Shown one piece after another: positions 50,005 to 58,930 of a stretch of 59,004 nucleotides of DNA (the first letter of the stretch is position 1; every line of letters starts with the position of its first letter). The notes under the pieces are model-generated. The model worked only from the letters and a program-made list of their open reading frames with translations. It had not been told where the DNA came from and ran no database searches. The position numbers and the translations under genes were made by a program. The DNA lies in the NCBI RefSeq assembly GCF_002160305.1, contig NZ_NFKI01000020.1, forward strand, positions 1 to 59,004, given 5' to 3'. The stretch is from Pseudoflavonifractor sp. An184. GTDB lineage: Bacteria; Bacillota; Clostridia; Oscillospirales; Oscillospiraceae.

Positions 50005-50928
50005 CTAATTCCGACGTTTTTCCGGCTGGTAGGACAGGCCGGCCGGGTAGAAAAAGTTCACCCGCTTTTCGGACAGGCGGACGGTAAAGCGGGTGTCCTC
50101 CATGACCTCCCCGTCCACCACCACGGTGATGGGCGCTTGGGCGGAGAAGGACACCTCCCGGCCGTGATACGAGTCGATCCACTGGGGGTATTTCCAATAA
50201 AGTCCCTTGGCATACTTCCCAACCAGGCGCAGAAAGGTGGGCAGGCCCACATCCCCCGCCCGCAGCGCGTCCAGAATCCCGTCATCCGGCATGGCGTCCC
50301 CCACCGGCATGAATCCGCCCCCGTAGTGCCGGCCATTGCAGATGCACAGCACGGCGGTGGGGGCCTCCTCCCAGCGCCGCGCTCCCATCTCCACCGTCAT
50401 GGGGCGGGTGATCCCCCGGAGGAACACCTGCTCCGCCAGAGAGAGCAGGTAGGCCCACCGGCCGGAGACGCCCCTCAGCCGCTTGTACCGGTGCACACCG
50501 GCGGCGATGCGGGCGTCCACCCCGGCGCACACCACGTCCAGCCCCAGCTTCCCGTTGCAGTCCATCAGGTCAAAGGCCGTCTGAGGACCGGCGGCCAGGG
50601 CCTCCAGATCGGAGAAGCGCTCCCGGTACCGGGGGCCGAACAGCTTGAGGAAGTCGTTGCCCGTCCCCTTGGGCACGTTGGTCACCGCCAGGAAATCGTG
50701 GCCCGCCGCCCCGTTCACCACCTCGTTGAGGGTGCCGTCCCCGCCGCAGGCGTAGAGCCGGGCGGCTACACCCGCCGCGGCGGCCCGCTCCGCGATTTTT
50801 CTGGCCTCCCCCGCCTCCCGGGTATAGAAGACCTCGTGGGGAACGCTCAGCCGGGAGAGCTGTTCCTCCAGCCGCCGGGTGGTCTCCCGCTTCCCGGCGG
50901 CGGGGTTGATGATAAAAATATGGCGGAT
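50005..50928 (-). CDS. Diacylglycerol/lipid kinase family protein with no canonical start codon
   Basis: About 307 residues of the DAGK catalytic (LCB5/YegS) fold: IFIINPAAGK at the N-terminus, ACGGDGTLNEVVNG (the GGDGT nucleotide-binding motif), and PKGTGNDFLK. Such kinases phosphorylate diacylglycerol or related lipids. No ATG, GTG or TTG lies in frame between the previous gene's stop (50984) and IFIINP. The likeliest start is ATC at 50928, eight bases after AAAGGGGG, or the nearby ATT. A sequencing error cannot be excluded. It follows rlmL-like by 55 bp on the same strand. Confidence 0.8.
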   Translation of the reverse strand: MRHIFIINPAAGKRETTRRLEEQLSRLSVPHEVFYTREAGEARKIAERAAAAGVAARLYACGGDGTLNEVVNGAAGHDFLAVTNVPKGTGNDFLKLFGPRYRERFSDLEALAAGPQTAFDLMDCNGKLGLDVVCAGVDARIAAGVHRYKRLRGVSGRWAYLLSLAEQVFLRGITRPMTVEMGARRWEEAPTAVLCICNGRHYGGGFMPVGDAMPDDGILDALRAGDVGLPTFLRLVGKYAKGLYWKYPQWIDSYHGREVSFSAQAPITVVVDGEVMEDTRFTVRLSEKRVNFFYPAGLSYQPEKRRN

Positions 50929-50983
50929 GACAGACGCCCCCTTTCCCCGCGTCCGGCCGCCTGCGGCGGCTAGGCGCGCATCG

Positions 50984-52102
50984 TTACAAATACATAAACA
51001 GATCGCACTTGAGCATGCCGTTATAGAGTTTGCGCTTTTTGTCCGCTTTCTTGCCAAAGGTGCGCTCAAACTCGGTGTGGGAGGAGAGCAGGTACAGCTT
51101 CCAGCCCTCGGGGAATTTACTCCAGGCCCTGCCGAAGGCCCGGTAGAGCTCCTCGGCCTCCCTCCGCTCCATGATCCGCTCGCCGTAGGGGGGATTGGTG
51201 ACCACCCGGCCGTACAGCCCGCCCCAGTGGAAGGTGCGGGCGTCGTCCACGTCGAAGCGGACCACGTCGTCCACCTCGGCCAGGGCGGCGTTGTGCCGGG
51301 CCAGCTCCACCGCCGCCGGGTCCAGGTCCCCGCCCCAGATCTCATAGTCCCCATGGAACTCCTTATCCATGGCCTCGTCCGCCGCCTGGAGCCACAGCTT
51401 CTTGTCCACGAAGGCCCACTTCTGGGCGGAGAAGGTTCGGTTCAGGCCGGGGGCCCGGTTTTTGGCGATGAGGGCGGCCTCGATGGGGATGGTCCCCGAC
51501 CCGCAGAAGGGGTCGCAGAGGGGGTCCCGCCCCCGGTACCGGGACAGGATCACCATGGCCGCCGCCAGGGTCTCCCGCAGGGGGGCGGCCACCCCCTGGG
51601 CCCGGTAGCCCCGCTTGTGGAGCCCCGCCCCGGAGGTGTCCAGCATCAGGACGGCCTCGTCCCCCATGATGGAGAACTGCACCTGATAGAGGGCCCCGGT
51701 CTCCGGCAGGGTGTTCAGGCCGTACTTGGCCCCCAGCCGGGCGGCGATGGCCTTCTTGACAATGGACTGGCAGGCGGGCACCGAGTGGAGGGCGGAGTTG
51801 AGGCTGTGGCCCTTCACCGGGAACTGGCCCTCCCGGGGAATGAAGCGCTCCCAGGGCAGGGCCCGGGTGCCCTCAAACAGGGCGTCGAAGTCGGCGGCCG
51901 GGAAGGAGCCCAGCACCAGCAGCACCCGCTCCCCGGTGCGCAGGTTCAAATTCAGACGGGCGAGGTCCAGGGCGGCGCCCTGGCAGAACACCCGCCCGTT
52001 CTCCGCCCGGACCTGGTCCAGGCCCAGGCGGCGCAGTTCATCGGCGGTCAGGCCCTCCACCCCGAACAGGGTGGGGACGGAAAAAGTCAGCTCTTGAGAC
52101 AT
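50984..52102 (-). CDS. THUMP-domain class I rRNA methyltransferase (RlmL/RlmK N-like)
   Basis: A 372-residue protein: THUMP RNA-binding domain (about 50-155), then a Rossmann SAM-methyltransferase domain with DPFCGSGTIPIEAALIA (about 195-211) and the NPPYGERI catalytic motif (about 305) of N2-guanine methyltransferases. It resembles the YpsC/RlmL group acting on 23S rRNA G2445. GGAGG precedes ATG 52102; the longer upstream frame is noncoding. Confidence 0.9.
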   Translation of the reverse strand: MSQELTFSVPTLFGVEGLTADELRRLGLDQVRAENGRVFCQGAALDLARLNLNLRTGERVLLVLGSFPAADFDALFEGTRALPWERFIPREGQFPVKGHSLNSALHSVPACQSIVKKAIAARLGAKYGLNTLPETGALYQVQFSIMGDEAVLMLDTSGAGLHKRGYRAQGVAAPLRETLAAAMVILSRYRGRDPLCDPFCGSGTIPIEAALIAKNRAPGLNRTFSAQKWAFVDKKLWLQAADEAMDKEFHGDYEIWGGDLDPAAVELARHNAALAEVDDVVRFDVDDARTFHWGGLYGRVVTNPPYGERIMERREAEELYRAFGRAWSKFPEGWKLYLLSSHTEFERTFGKKADKKRKLYNGMLKCDLFMYL

Positions 52103-52166
52103 GGGGGAAACCTCCTGAAACGCCGGACGAGGGCGTCCTGCCGGCGTATGTTTCTGATTCCCCCTC

Positions 52167-52195
52167 AGTATACTGGAAAACAGGCCCGTTCGCAA
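52167..52195 (-). promoter_or_regulatory. Promoter of the RNA methyltransferase gene
   Basis: On the minus strand, TTGCGA (52190-52195), 17 bp, TATACT (52167-52172). The remaining divergent gap up to 52476 has a possible plus-strand -10 (TATAAT, 52351-52356) for nfeD without a clear -35, and nothing else. Confidence 0.65.
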
Positions 52196-52476
52196 TTCCC
52201 CCGGGAAACTTTGTCCGGGCTCGAAAACGAAAGCGCGGCCCCGCGCGGATGCGAGCGGATGAGCCGGGGGCCCCGCGGAGGTGCAAAACGGCCAAAATCT
52301 TAAAAAAACCTTACAAAACCGCTGTGGAAAAAACACGAATCTTGTGGTATTATAATGGTGCAGCCAGCAAAATAGGACGTGTGGCCGAGACTGGAGCTCC
52401 GAAGCGGACCTGGACGGCTGGAGGCAGAGCAAAACAAGTTCCTTCCAATGCAAAATTTTGAAGAAAGGAGCCGCAT

Positions 52477-52905
52477 ATGCAACCTATATTTTGGCTGGCC
52501 GCCCTGATCCTGTTCGGCGTCGGGGAAGCTGTGACGGTGGGCCTCACCTCCATCTGGTTTGCCCTGGGCTCTCTGGGCGCCCTGATCGTCAGCAGCCTGG
52601 GCTTTGGATTCTGGCCGCAGTTCATCACCTTTGTGGTCCTGTCCGCCATCTCCATGGCCCTCCTCCGGCCCATCGCCCAGAAGCTGCTCAAGCCCAACTA
52701 CTCCGCCACCAACGCGGACCGGGTGCTGGGGACCACCGGACTGGTCACCGAGGAGATCAACAACATCGCCGGCAAGGGCCTGGTCAATCTCTCCGGGCAG
52801 GTTTGGAGCGCCCGCAGCAGCCAGGCCGACGGCGTGATCCCTGCCGGTCAAGAGGTCCGGGTCCTGAAAATCCAAGGCGTCAAAGTCATTGTCGAACCTG
52901 TGTGA
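52477..52905 (+). CDS. NfeD-like membrane protein (short form)
   Basis: A 142-residue protein: two or three helices (about 5-75) followed by an OB-fold of about 65 residues (GTTGLVTEEINNIAGKGLVNLSG, then GVIPAGQEVRVLKIQGVKVIVEP). This is the short NfeD without the ClpP-like protease domain. GAAAGGAG precedes the ATG. It is followed by an SPFH protein gene, the conserved NfeD-stomatin pairing that acts in membrane-microdomain organisation. Confidence 0.9.
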   Translation: MQPIFWLAALILFGVGEAVTVGLTSIWFALGSLGALIVSSLGFGFWPQFITFVVLSAISMALLRPIAQKLLKPNYSATNADRVLGTTGLVTEEINNIAGKGLVNLSGQVWSARSSQADGVIPAGQEVRVLKIQGVKVIVEPV

Positions 52906-52981
52906 GGCAAAGACTGAATTTCCAAATGTATCACAATCCACAGCATTTTTAAATCATTATTTAAAGTAAGGAGCGGAGATC

Positions 52982-53959
52982 ATGTTAGACAATATTGTTG
53001 CCTTTATCGTCCCCGTCGTTGTGATTGTCCTTGTGCTGGCCGTGCTGGCCGCCAACATCCGCGTGGTCCAGCAGTCCCGGGCCTTCGTCATTGAACGGCT
53101 GGGCGCGTTCCAGACCGTGTGGGGCGTGGGCCTCCACTTCAAGATCCCCTTCATTGAGCGGGTGGCCAAGAACGTGTCCCTGAAGGAGCAGGTGGTGGAT
53201 TTCCCGCCCCAGCCCGTCATTACCAAGGATAACGTGACCATGCAGATCGACACCGTCATCTACTTCCAGATCACCGACCCCCGCCTGTATACCTACGGCG
53301 TGGAGAACCCCATGGGGGCCATTGAGAACCTCACCGCCACCACCCTGCGGAACATCATCGGCGACCTGGAGCTGGACCAGTCCCTCACCAGCCGTGACCA
53401 CATCAACACCCAGATGCGGGCCATCCTGGATGAGGCCACCGACAGCTGGGGCATCAAGGTCAACCGGGTGGAGCTGAAGAACATCATGCCTCCCCGGGAC
53501 ATTCAGGAGTCCATGGAGAAGCAGATGCGGGCCGAGCGGGAGCGCCGCGAGGCTATCCTCCAGGCCGAGGGCCAGAAGCAGTCCCAGATCCTGGTGGCCG
53601 AGGGCGAGAAGCAGTCCGCCATCCTGCGGGCCGACGCCGAGAAGCAGGCCGCCATTCTCCAGGCCGAGGGCGCCAAGCAGGCCAAAATCCTGGAGGCCGA
53701 GGCTCAGGCTGAGGCCATCATGAAGGTGCAGCAGGCCACCGCCGACGCCATCAAGCTCATCAACGAGGCCAACCCCGGCGACGGCGTCCTGAAAATCAAG
53801 GCTCTGGAGGCCTTTACCGCCGCCGCCAACGGCAAGGCCACCAAGATCATTGTCCCCAGCGAGATTCAGGGGCTGGCCGGTCTGGCCGCCGCGGCCAAGA
53901 CGGTGTTTGACACCGAGGACCCCAAGGCCACCATCACCAAGACCGTCCCCAAGCAGTAA
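52982..53959 (+). CDS. SPFH/Band 7 family protein (stomatin/paraslipin-like)
   Basis: A 325-residue protein with one N-terminal helix (about 4-25), an SPFH domain (about 30-200: QSRAFVIERLGAFQ, then DPRLYTYGVENP and MPPRDIQESMEKQMRAERERRE) and an Ala/Glu/Gln-rich coiled coil (about 200-265) with repeats such as AEGQKQ, AEGEKQ and AEGAKQ. Such proteins form membrane rings and pair with NfeD. AAGGAGCGG precedes the ATG 76 bp after nfeD. Confidence 0.93.
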   Translation: MLDNIVAFIVPVVVIVLVLAVLAANIRVVQQSRAFVIERLGAFQTVWGVGLHFKIPFIERVAKNVSLKEQVVDFPPQPVITKDNVTMQIDTVIYFQITDPRLYTYGVENPMGAIENLTATTLRNIIGDLELDQSLTSRDHINTQMRAILDEATDSWGIKVNRVELKNIMPPRDIQESMEKQMRAERERREAILQAEGQKQSQILVAEGEKQSAILRADAEKQAAILQAEGAKQAKILEAEAQAEAIMKVQQATADAIKLINEANPGDGVLKIKALEAFTAAANGKATKIIVPSEIQGLAGLAAAAKTVFDTEDPKATITKTVPKQ

Positions 53960-53976
53960 CTTCCTGACAGAAGCAA

Positions 53977-54005
53977 GGGCCGCCCCAGCAGAGGCGGCCC
54001 TTTTT
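53977..54005 (+). terminator. Terminator of nfeD-SPFH
   Basis: GGGCCGCC / GGCGGCCC with an eight-base loop and TTTTT. The next gene begins 25 bp later. Confidence 0.8.
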
Positions 54006-54029
54006 CAAACCCTGATAGGAGTGAACCAC

Positions 54030-55115
54030 ATGAAGAAATGGTGCTTTCTGCTGGCCGCGCTCCTTCTGCTTCCCCTGAGCGCCTGCGGCGGCAGTGAGGA
54101 TGAGTCCTGCCTCCGGGGCCGGGTGGCGGAGGTCCAGCGGGGGGCGGACGGTCTCCCCTCTGCTCTGATTCTGGACATCGGGGATGGGGAGCAGGAGGGT
54201 GTGCTTTGGGACGAGGCAACCCAGTGGGCGCTCCCTCCGGCGGCAGCGGAACTTTCCCCAGCTGAGGTCTGGGAAGACCCCCTGGGCATGGAGGTGACCG
54301 TCTACCTCAGTCCGGAGGCGGGGCCGGGTTCCCTTACTGCCCGGAACGGCACGGAGTTTTCCGACGCCGGCACGGCGGATTTTTTGACGGTGGATGAGAT
54401 CCGTCTTCCGGAGTTCCTCACCCTCTCCGACGGAACGGAGGCGGAAATCTGGGTGGACTTCTGGGGGGACCGGTCCTACCGCCTGTCCGGCGGGACGGAA
54501 CTACTCCGGGAGCGCCCCCAGGATATGGATTTTCCCACTTACTATGTGGAGGGGGACACCCCGCTCACGGCGCTTCCCTCCGCCCTGCTGGAGGGGGTCG
54601 CCGCCTATTACCAGGAGCGGGGCTCCTTATACGACATCCAGGAGGTGGTGGAGCGGGCCTATCAGGCCTTCCGGCAGTCGGAGGACCCGGAACAGTTTTC
54701 CAACTTTCTGGTGGAACAGCGGGTGGGGTGGGCCGCCACCGCCCCCGGGGTGTACTACTTTCGCACCACCGTGATCCTTCCGGTCCGGGAGCAGGAGATC
54801 ACGGAGCACCAGTTTACCGACGCCTTTGACAAGGAGACCGGGGAGCACATTCCCAACCAGGACCTGTTCTCGGTGGGACAGGCGGAGGCCATCGCAGCCA
54901 TCGTGGCCGGGACTCAGGCCGTCGGGCAGAAGGCCCAGGCTATGGAGGAATATTTTCAGTGGTCCTATCTGTCCTTTGAACCGGATGAGCTGGTGGTGTG
55001 TTATCCGGCGGGAGCTCTGCCCGGACAGGAGCCCACCAGTATCTGGGGGGTGGACTACATCGGGCTGGAGGACGTGCTGTACCCCTGGGCCGTGCCTCAG
55101 ATGCGGGAGCAATGA
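54030..55115 (+). CDS. Lipoprotein with DUF3298-like domain
   Basis: A 361-residue protein. Signal peptide with lipobox LSACG (about 16-20). The C-terminal 200 residues (YYFRTTVILPVREQEITEHQFTDAFDK; SYLSFEPDELVVCYPAG) resemble the DUF3298/RsiV-like domain found in extracytoplasmic regulators and secreted clostridial proteins. No enzyme motif is visible. AGGAG lies 7 bases before the ATG; earlier in-frame codons overlap the SPFH gene. Confidence 0.75.
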   Translation: MKKWCFLLAALLLLPLSACGGSEDESCLRGRVAEVQRGADGLPSALILDIGDGEQEGVLWDEATQWALPPAAAELSPAEVWEDPLGMEVTVYLSPEAGPGSLTARNGTEFSDAGTADFLTVDEIRLPEFLTLSDGTEAEIWVDFWGDRSYRLSGGTELLRERPQDMDFPTYYVEGDTPLTALPSALLEGVAAYYQERGSLYDIQEVVERAYQAFRQSEDPEQFSNFLVEQRVGWAATAPGVYYFRTTVILPVREQEITEHQFTDAFDKETGEHIPNQDLFSVGQAEAIAAIVAGTQAVGQKAQAMEEYFQWSYLSFEPDELVVCYPAGALPGQEPTSIWGVDYIGLEDVLYPWAVPQMREQ

Positions 55116-55197
55116 CCAGACACACAACAAACCCGCCCCCTGGGACCGCCTGTCGGAATACCTACAAGGGTCCAGGAATTTTTAAGGAAATCTTTAT

Positions 55198-55225
55198 TTG
55201 ACTTTCCATGGTCCACTGCTACAAT
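55198..55225 (+). promoter_or_regulatory. Promoter of the TraB/GumN gene
   Basis: TTGACT (55198-55203), 16 bp, TACAAT (55220-55225). Confidence 0.7.
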
Positions 55226-55270
55226 GAAAATATCTTTCCGGAACGATTCCGGAGACCCGGAGAAAGGAAG

Positions 55271-56698
55271 ATGCACGTGAAAAAGAAACTTATCAGCCTG
55301 CTGCTGGCCCTGGGTATGCTGGGCGGCACCCAGACCGCCCTGGCGGCGGAGCCCGCCGCTCAGGAGGCGGCCCCCCTGCCCGCCTGGTCCTACGGCATGC
55401 TGGCCGACGGCTACTCCCTGGGGCTGTTTGGAGACGAGATCTACACCCAGCACAGCCAGACCGTGACCACAGAACAGCTGGATACCATGACTAAGGTGGT
55501 GGCCGGCAAGCTGGCCCTGCTGGAGGTGGAGACCCGCCCTGCCGCTGAGGAGGGCCTGGTCATCGACACCACCCGGGGCGGCGTGGTCAACGCCCTGTAC
55601 CAGGAGGCGGCCGCCTACGCCTTCCCCGGCATCGAGGCGGGGGCGGAGGAGTTTATGACCTCGGTGGGCGCCCTGGCCGGCGACGGCTCCAGCCTGCGCC
55701 TGGAGGAGCCCTGCACCCTGCTGGAGGCCGCCGCCATGGCCGACAGCCTGATTCTCAACCTGTACGACCAGCAGAACGCCGGTTCCCTGGGCCTGCTGTG
55801 GAAGGCGGACAACGGGGAGGGCAACACCCTGTACCTGCTGGGAAGCATCCACACCGACGTGAACAACACCTACCCCTTCCACAAGCAGCTGCGGGACATC
55901 ATCCTGAACGCGGACCAGGTGACCTTTGAGCTGGACTTCAACGACCAGGCCCAGATCGCCGAGTTTGCCGCCATGCAGGTGTACTCCGACGGCACCACTC
56001 TGGCCGACCACGTCTCCCCGGAGCTGTACCAGGCCACGGTGAAGGTGGCCGCCCAGCTGGGAATGGACGAGCAGGCCATCGCCCAGTACAAGGCCTGGGC
56101 TCTGGCCACCTCCTTCCAGTCCCTGGCCACGGTGGACGAGACCACCAGCTCCAACGCCATGGCGGTGGACCTGTACGTCAACGCCAAGGCGGCCAACGCC
56201 GGCATCCCCATCGACGCGGTGGAGACCTACGCCTTCCAGGGCGGCATCTTCGATAACCTGTCCCCCGCGTACCAGGAGACCTATTTAGCCAGCGGCCTGC
56301 TGATGGCCGTGGACGTGAACACCGTGGACCAGGAGACCCGGGACGCCCTGGTGGCCGTGCTGGGGGAGGAGGCCCTGGAGCCCGCCACCCAGGAGGCCAT
56401 CCAGGCCCAGGTCGACCAGATCAGCGCCATGATGGAGACCTGGAAGAACCGGGACGTGGCCGGCTTTGAGAAGATCTATAACAAAGAGGCCATCCTGGAG
56501 AGCGACGACGAGCTCAACAGCAAGCTCTTCACCGACCGGGACCCGGGCATGATCCGGTACGCCGCCGACTACCTGAGCCAGGAGGGCTCTCACACCGGAC
56601 TGATGGTGGTGGGCGCCGGGCACATGGTGGGCGGCACCGGCATCGTCCAGGGCCTCATCGACCAGGGCTATACCGTGGAGGTTGTCCCCAACCCCTGA
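55271..56698 (+). CDS. Secreted TraB/GumN family protein
   Basis: A 475-residue protein with a signal peptide (KKKLISLLLALGMLGGTQTALAA). Residues about 25-165 contain a segment like an SLH module (PCTLLEAAAMADSLILNLYD). The TraB/GumN domain (about 175-470) begins LYLLGSIHTDVN, the family's GSIH metal-binding motif, and ends HTGLMVVGAGHMVGGTG, with the second conserved histidine. TraB/GumN proteins are thought to be erythromycin-esterase-like or metallohydrolases of unclear substrate. GAAAGGAAG is just before the ATG. Confidence 0.85.
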   Translation: MHVKKKLISLLLALGMLGGTQTALAAEPAAQEAAPLPAWSYGMLADGYSLGLFGDEIYTQHSQTVTTEQLDTMTKVVAGKLALLEVETRPAAEEGLVIDTTRGGVVNALYQEAAAYAFPGIEAGAEEFMTSVGALAGDGSSLRLEEPCTLLEAAAMADSLILNLYDQQNAGSLGLLWKADNGEGNTLYLLGSIHTDVNNTYPFHKQLRDIILNADQVTFELDFNDQAQIAEFAAMQVYSDGTTLADHVSPELYQATVKVAAQLGMDEQAIAQYKAWALATSFQSLATVDETTSSNAMAVDLYVNAKAANAGIPIDAVETYAFQGGIFDNLSPAYQETYLASGLLMAVDVNTVDQETRDALVAVLGEEALEPATQEAIQAQVDQISAMMETWKNRDVAGFEKIYNKEAILESDDELNSKLFTDRDPGMIRYAADYLSQEGSHTGLMVVGAGHMVGGTGIVQGLIDQGYTVEVVPNP

Positions 56699-56716
56699 AC
56701 TTTCTCAATACATCCC

Positions 56717-56744
56717 AATCCCGGCCATCTGGCCGGGATTTTTT
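56717..56744 (+). terminator. Terminator of the TraB/GumN gene
   Basis: AATCCCGGCC-atct-GGCCGGGATT followed by TTTT. Confidence 0.85.
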
Positions 56745-56844
56745 AACTGCTGGTTAACGTCCGGTCCGGCTTTCTTTCCCAACGCTCCGTTGTGCATTGG
56801 CGCAAACTCTGTTAGGATAGGGGCAGAGAGAAGGAGGGAGCGCC

Positions 56845-57906
56845 ATGAAGCTCAACGAGGTGATCCGCACCCGGCGGCAGGCCCTGGGCCTGACCCAGGA
56901 GCAGCTGGCCCAGAAGCTGGGGGTGTCCGCCCCGGCGGTAAACGAGTGGGAGCGGAATCTGAACTACCCGGACGTCACCCTGCTGCCCGCCCTGGCCCGG
57001 ACCCTGGGGGTGGACCTGAACACCCTGCTGTCCTTTCAGGAGGACCTGACCGACCAGGAGATCGGGCTGTTTTTGAACCAGCTGTACGAGGCCAGTCAGG
57101 AGGCGGGCTGCGGGGCCGCCTTCCAGATGGCCCGGGACAAGCTGCGGGAGTACCCTAACAGCGACAAGCTGGCCTACAACGTAGCGGGCATGCTGGCGGG
57201 CGTCCTGGCCCTCCAGCCGGAGGCCGGCGGCCCGGAGCGGCAGGCGCAGGAGGCGGAGGTCACCGCCCTCTATGAGCGGTGCGTCCGCAGCGCCGACCCC
57301 CAGGTGCGGGAGTGGTCCACTTACGCCCTGGCCTCCCGCTGTGTGAAGACCGGGGAGCTGGACCGGGCGGAGGAGCTGCTGGGTCAGCTGTCCGACGCCC
57401 ACCGGGAGAAACGAGAGCTCAAGGCCCGCCTGCGCTGGGCCCAGGGGCGGCGGGAGGAGGCCTGGGTATTCCTGGAGCAGGAGCTGTTCGACCGGGCCCA
57501 CAGCATTCAGACCACTTTGCTGTCCATGATCGACTGGGCCCTGGAGGAGGGGGACCGGGAGCGGGCCCACATTCTGGCCGGCGCCGCCGTCCGCTCCGGG
57601 GAGGTCTTTGATCTGTCCGACTACGCGGTGCTCTCCACCCCCTTCCAGATGGCGGCGGCGGAACAGGACGGGCCCAGAGCTCTGGAGCTGCTGGACCGGC
57701 TGCTCCACAGCCTGACGGTGCCCTGGGACCTGGCCGCCTCCCCCCTCTACCCCCACCTGCCCACCAAGGATGCGGTGGGGGAGGATCAGCGCGCCCTGAT
57801 CCCGCCCATCCTGGACAGCATGGAGCGGGACCCGGAGTGCGTCTTTCTCCGGGAGACGCCGGGGTACGCGGAGCTGATTCAGCGGTACCGAAACGAGGTC
57901 ACCTGA
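56845..57906 (+). CDS. XRE-family regulator with TPR-like repeat region
   Basis: A 353-residue protein: Cro/CI HTH (about 5-60; TQEQLAQKLGVSAPAVNEWERNLNYPD), then about 280 residues of helical pairs (YEASQEAGCGAAFQMARDKLREYPNS; ARCVKTGELDRAEELLGQLSDAHRE; EEAWVFLEQELFDRAHS) suggesting TPR-type repeats, as in Rap-like or PlcR-like regulators. GAAGGAGGG precedes the ATG. It stands alone; target unknown. Confidence 0.85.
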   Translation: MKLNEVIRTRRQALGLTQEQLAQKLGVSAPAVNEWERNLNYPDVTLLPALARTLGVDLNTLLSFQEDLTDQEIGLFLNQLYEASQEAGCGAAFQMARDKLREYPNSDKLAYNVAGMLAGVLALQPEAGGPERQAQEAEVTALYERCVRSADPQVREWSTYALASRCVKTGELDRAEELLGQLSDAHREKRELKARLRWAQGRREEAWVFLEQELFDRAHSIQTTLLSMIDWALEEGDRERAHILAGAAVRSGEVFDLSDYAVLSTPFQMAAAEQDGPRALELLDRLLHSLTVPWDLAASPLYPHLPTKDAVGEDQRALIPPILDSMERDPECVFLRETPGYAELIQRYRNEVT

Positions 57907-57916
57907 CGTTCAGACA

Positions 57917-57959
57917 AAAAGCCGTGGGAGACGCCTTTCCTTGCGTTCCCACGGCTTTT
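57917..57959. terminator. Terminator between convergent genes
   Basis: AAAAGCCGTGGGA / TCCCACGGCTTTT with a 17-base loop; T-rich on both sides. Confidence 0.85.
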
Positions 57960-57975
57960 ATTGATTCGGGTTTGT

Positions 57976-58812
57976 TCAGCGGGCGGCGGTTTTCTTCTCC
58001 GCCTGGGTATGGCAGTACCACAGGAGCAGACCCACACCCAGACCCCCCGCCAGATTGCCCAGGGTGACCGGGATCAGGTTGGCGGCCGCTCCCGCCAGGG
58101 TGAGGGAGGACAGATCCACCCCCGCCTCCACAGCCAGAGCCGCGTACTCCGGCACGGTTGCGGCCATCAGAGCGGCTCCGATGTAGTAGAGGTTGGCGAT
58201 GCAGTGCTCAAAGCCGCACAGCACAAAGAAGCACACCGGCAGATAGGCCCCCAGCAGCCGTCCGGCGGTGTCCTTGGCGGAGTTGGCGGCCAGCACCCCC
58301 AGACACACCAGGAAGTTGCATAGAATCCCCAGGCCGAAGGCGTTTCCAAAGGACATGGCGCACTTGGCGGCCCCCACCCGGATGGTGTACACCGCCAGAG
58401 CCCCGGCGGAGTAGTCCAGCTGGCCGCAGAAAACGCACAGCGCCGCCACCAGTCCGGCCCCCAGGATGTTACCCAGGTAGGACAGCGCCCAATTTCGCAG
58501 CAGCTGTCCCACTGTCCCGCTCCCGTCCAGCAGGGTGATGGGCAGCATGCAGTTGCCGGTGAACAGCTCCGACCCGGTGACCACCACCAGCCCCAGGCCG
58601 AAGGGGAACAGCAGGGCGCAGACCGTCCGGAGAGTCCAGGTGTCCGCAATGCCGTAGGCGGCGGTGTTGGTGGCGGCGCCGGCCACCGCGATGATGGCTC
58701 CCGCCAGAATGCCCAGCAGCAGGAGGCTGGCTGTCGGGCGGTTCAGCTTTCCCCGGCCCGCCGCGCTGTAAGCGGCGATCATTTCCCCCGGGGTGAGATA
58801 GAGACGCTCCAT
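57976..58812 (-). CDS. Formate/nitrite transporter family protein
   Basis: A 278-residue pentameric channel of the FNT family with six helices. GSELFTGNCMLP (about 80) is the conserved SELFTGN at the first half-helix; NFLVCLGVLAA and GFEHCIANLYYI give the second, with the FEHxxANM-type motif and its central histidine region. It exports or imports formate, nitrite or hydrosulfide; formate is likely in a fermenter. ATG 58812 is chosen to match family N-termini (MERLYLTPGEM); GTG 58842 directly abuts a GGA site. Confidence 0.92.
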   Translation of the reverse strand: MERLYLTPGEMIAAYSAAGRGKLNRPTASLLLLGILAGAIIAVAGAATNTAAYGIADTWTLRTVCALLFPFGLGLVVVTGSELFTGNCMLPITLLDGSGTVGQLLRNWALSYLGNILGAGLVAALCVFCGQLDYSAGALAVYTIRVGAAKCAMSFGNAFGLGILCNFLVCLGVLAANSAKDTAGRLLGAYLPVCFFVLCGFEHCIANLYYIGAALMAATVPEYAALAVEAGVDLSSLTLAGAAANLIPVTLGNLAGGLGVGLLLWYCHTQAEKKTAAR

Positions 58813-58875
58813 ATTTGTTTCCCTGTTTGAGGCAGGGTACACTCCTTTCCCATCGGATTTTGTGTAAAAGGGAAG

Positions 58876-58897
58876 GCGGGGAACTGGTTCCCCGCCT
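58876..58897. other. Hairpin after the FNT start region
   Basis: GGCGGGGAAC / GTTCCCCGCC around a TG loop. On the minus strand it could terminate a gene lying right of the window, since TTCCCTTTT follows. Confidence 0.45.
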
Positions 58898-58930
58898 CAG
58901 CTTGTCGAAAAACCTCTGTTCAGACGAATC

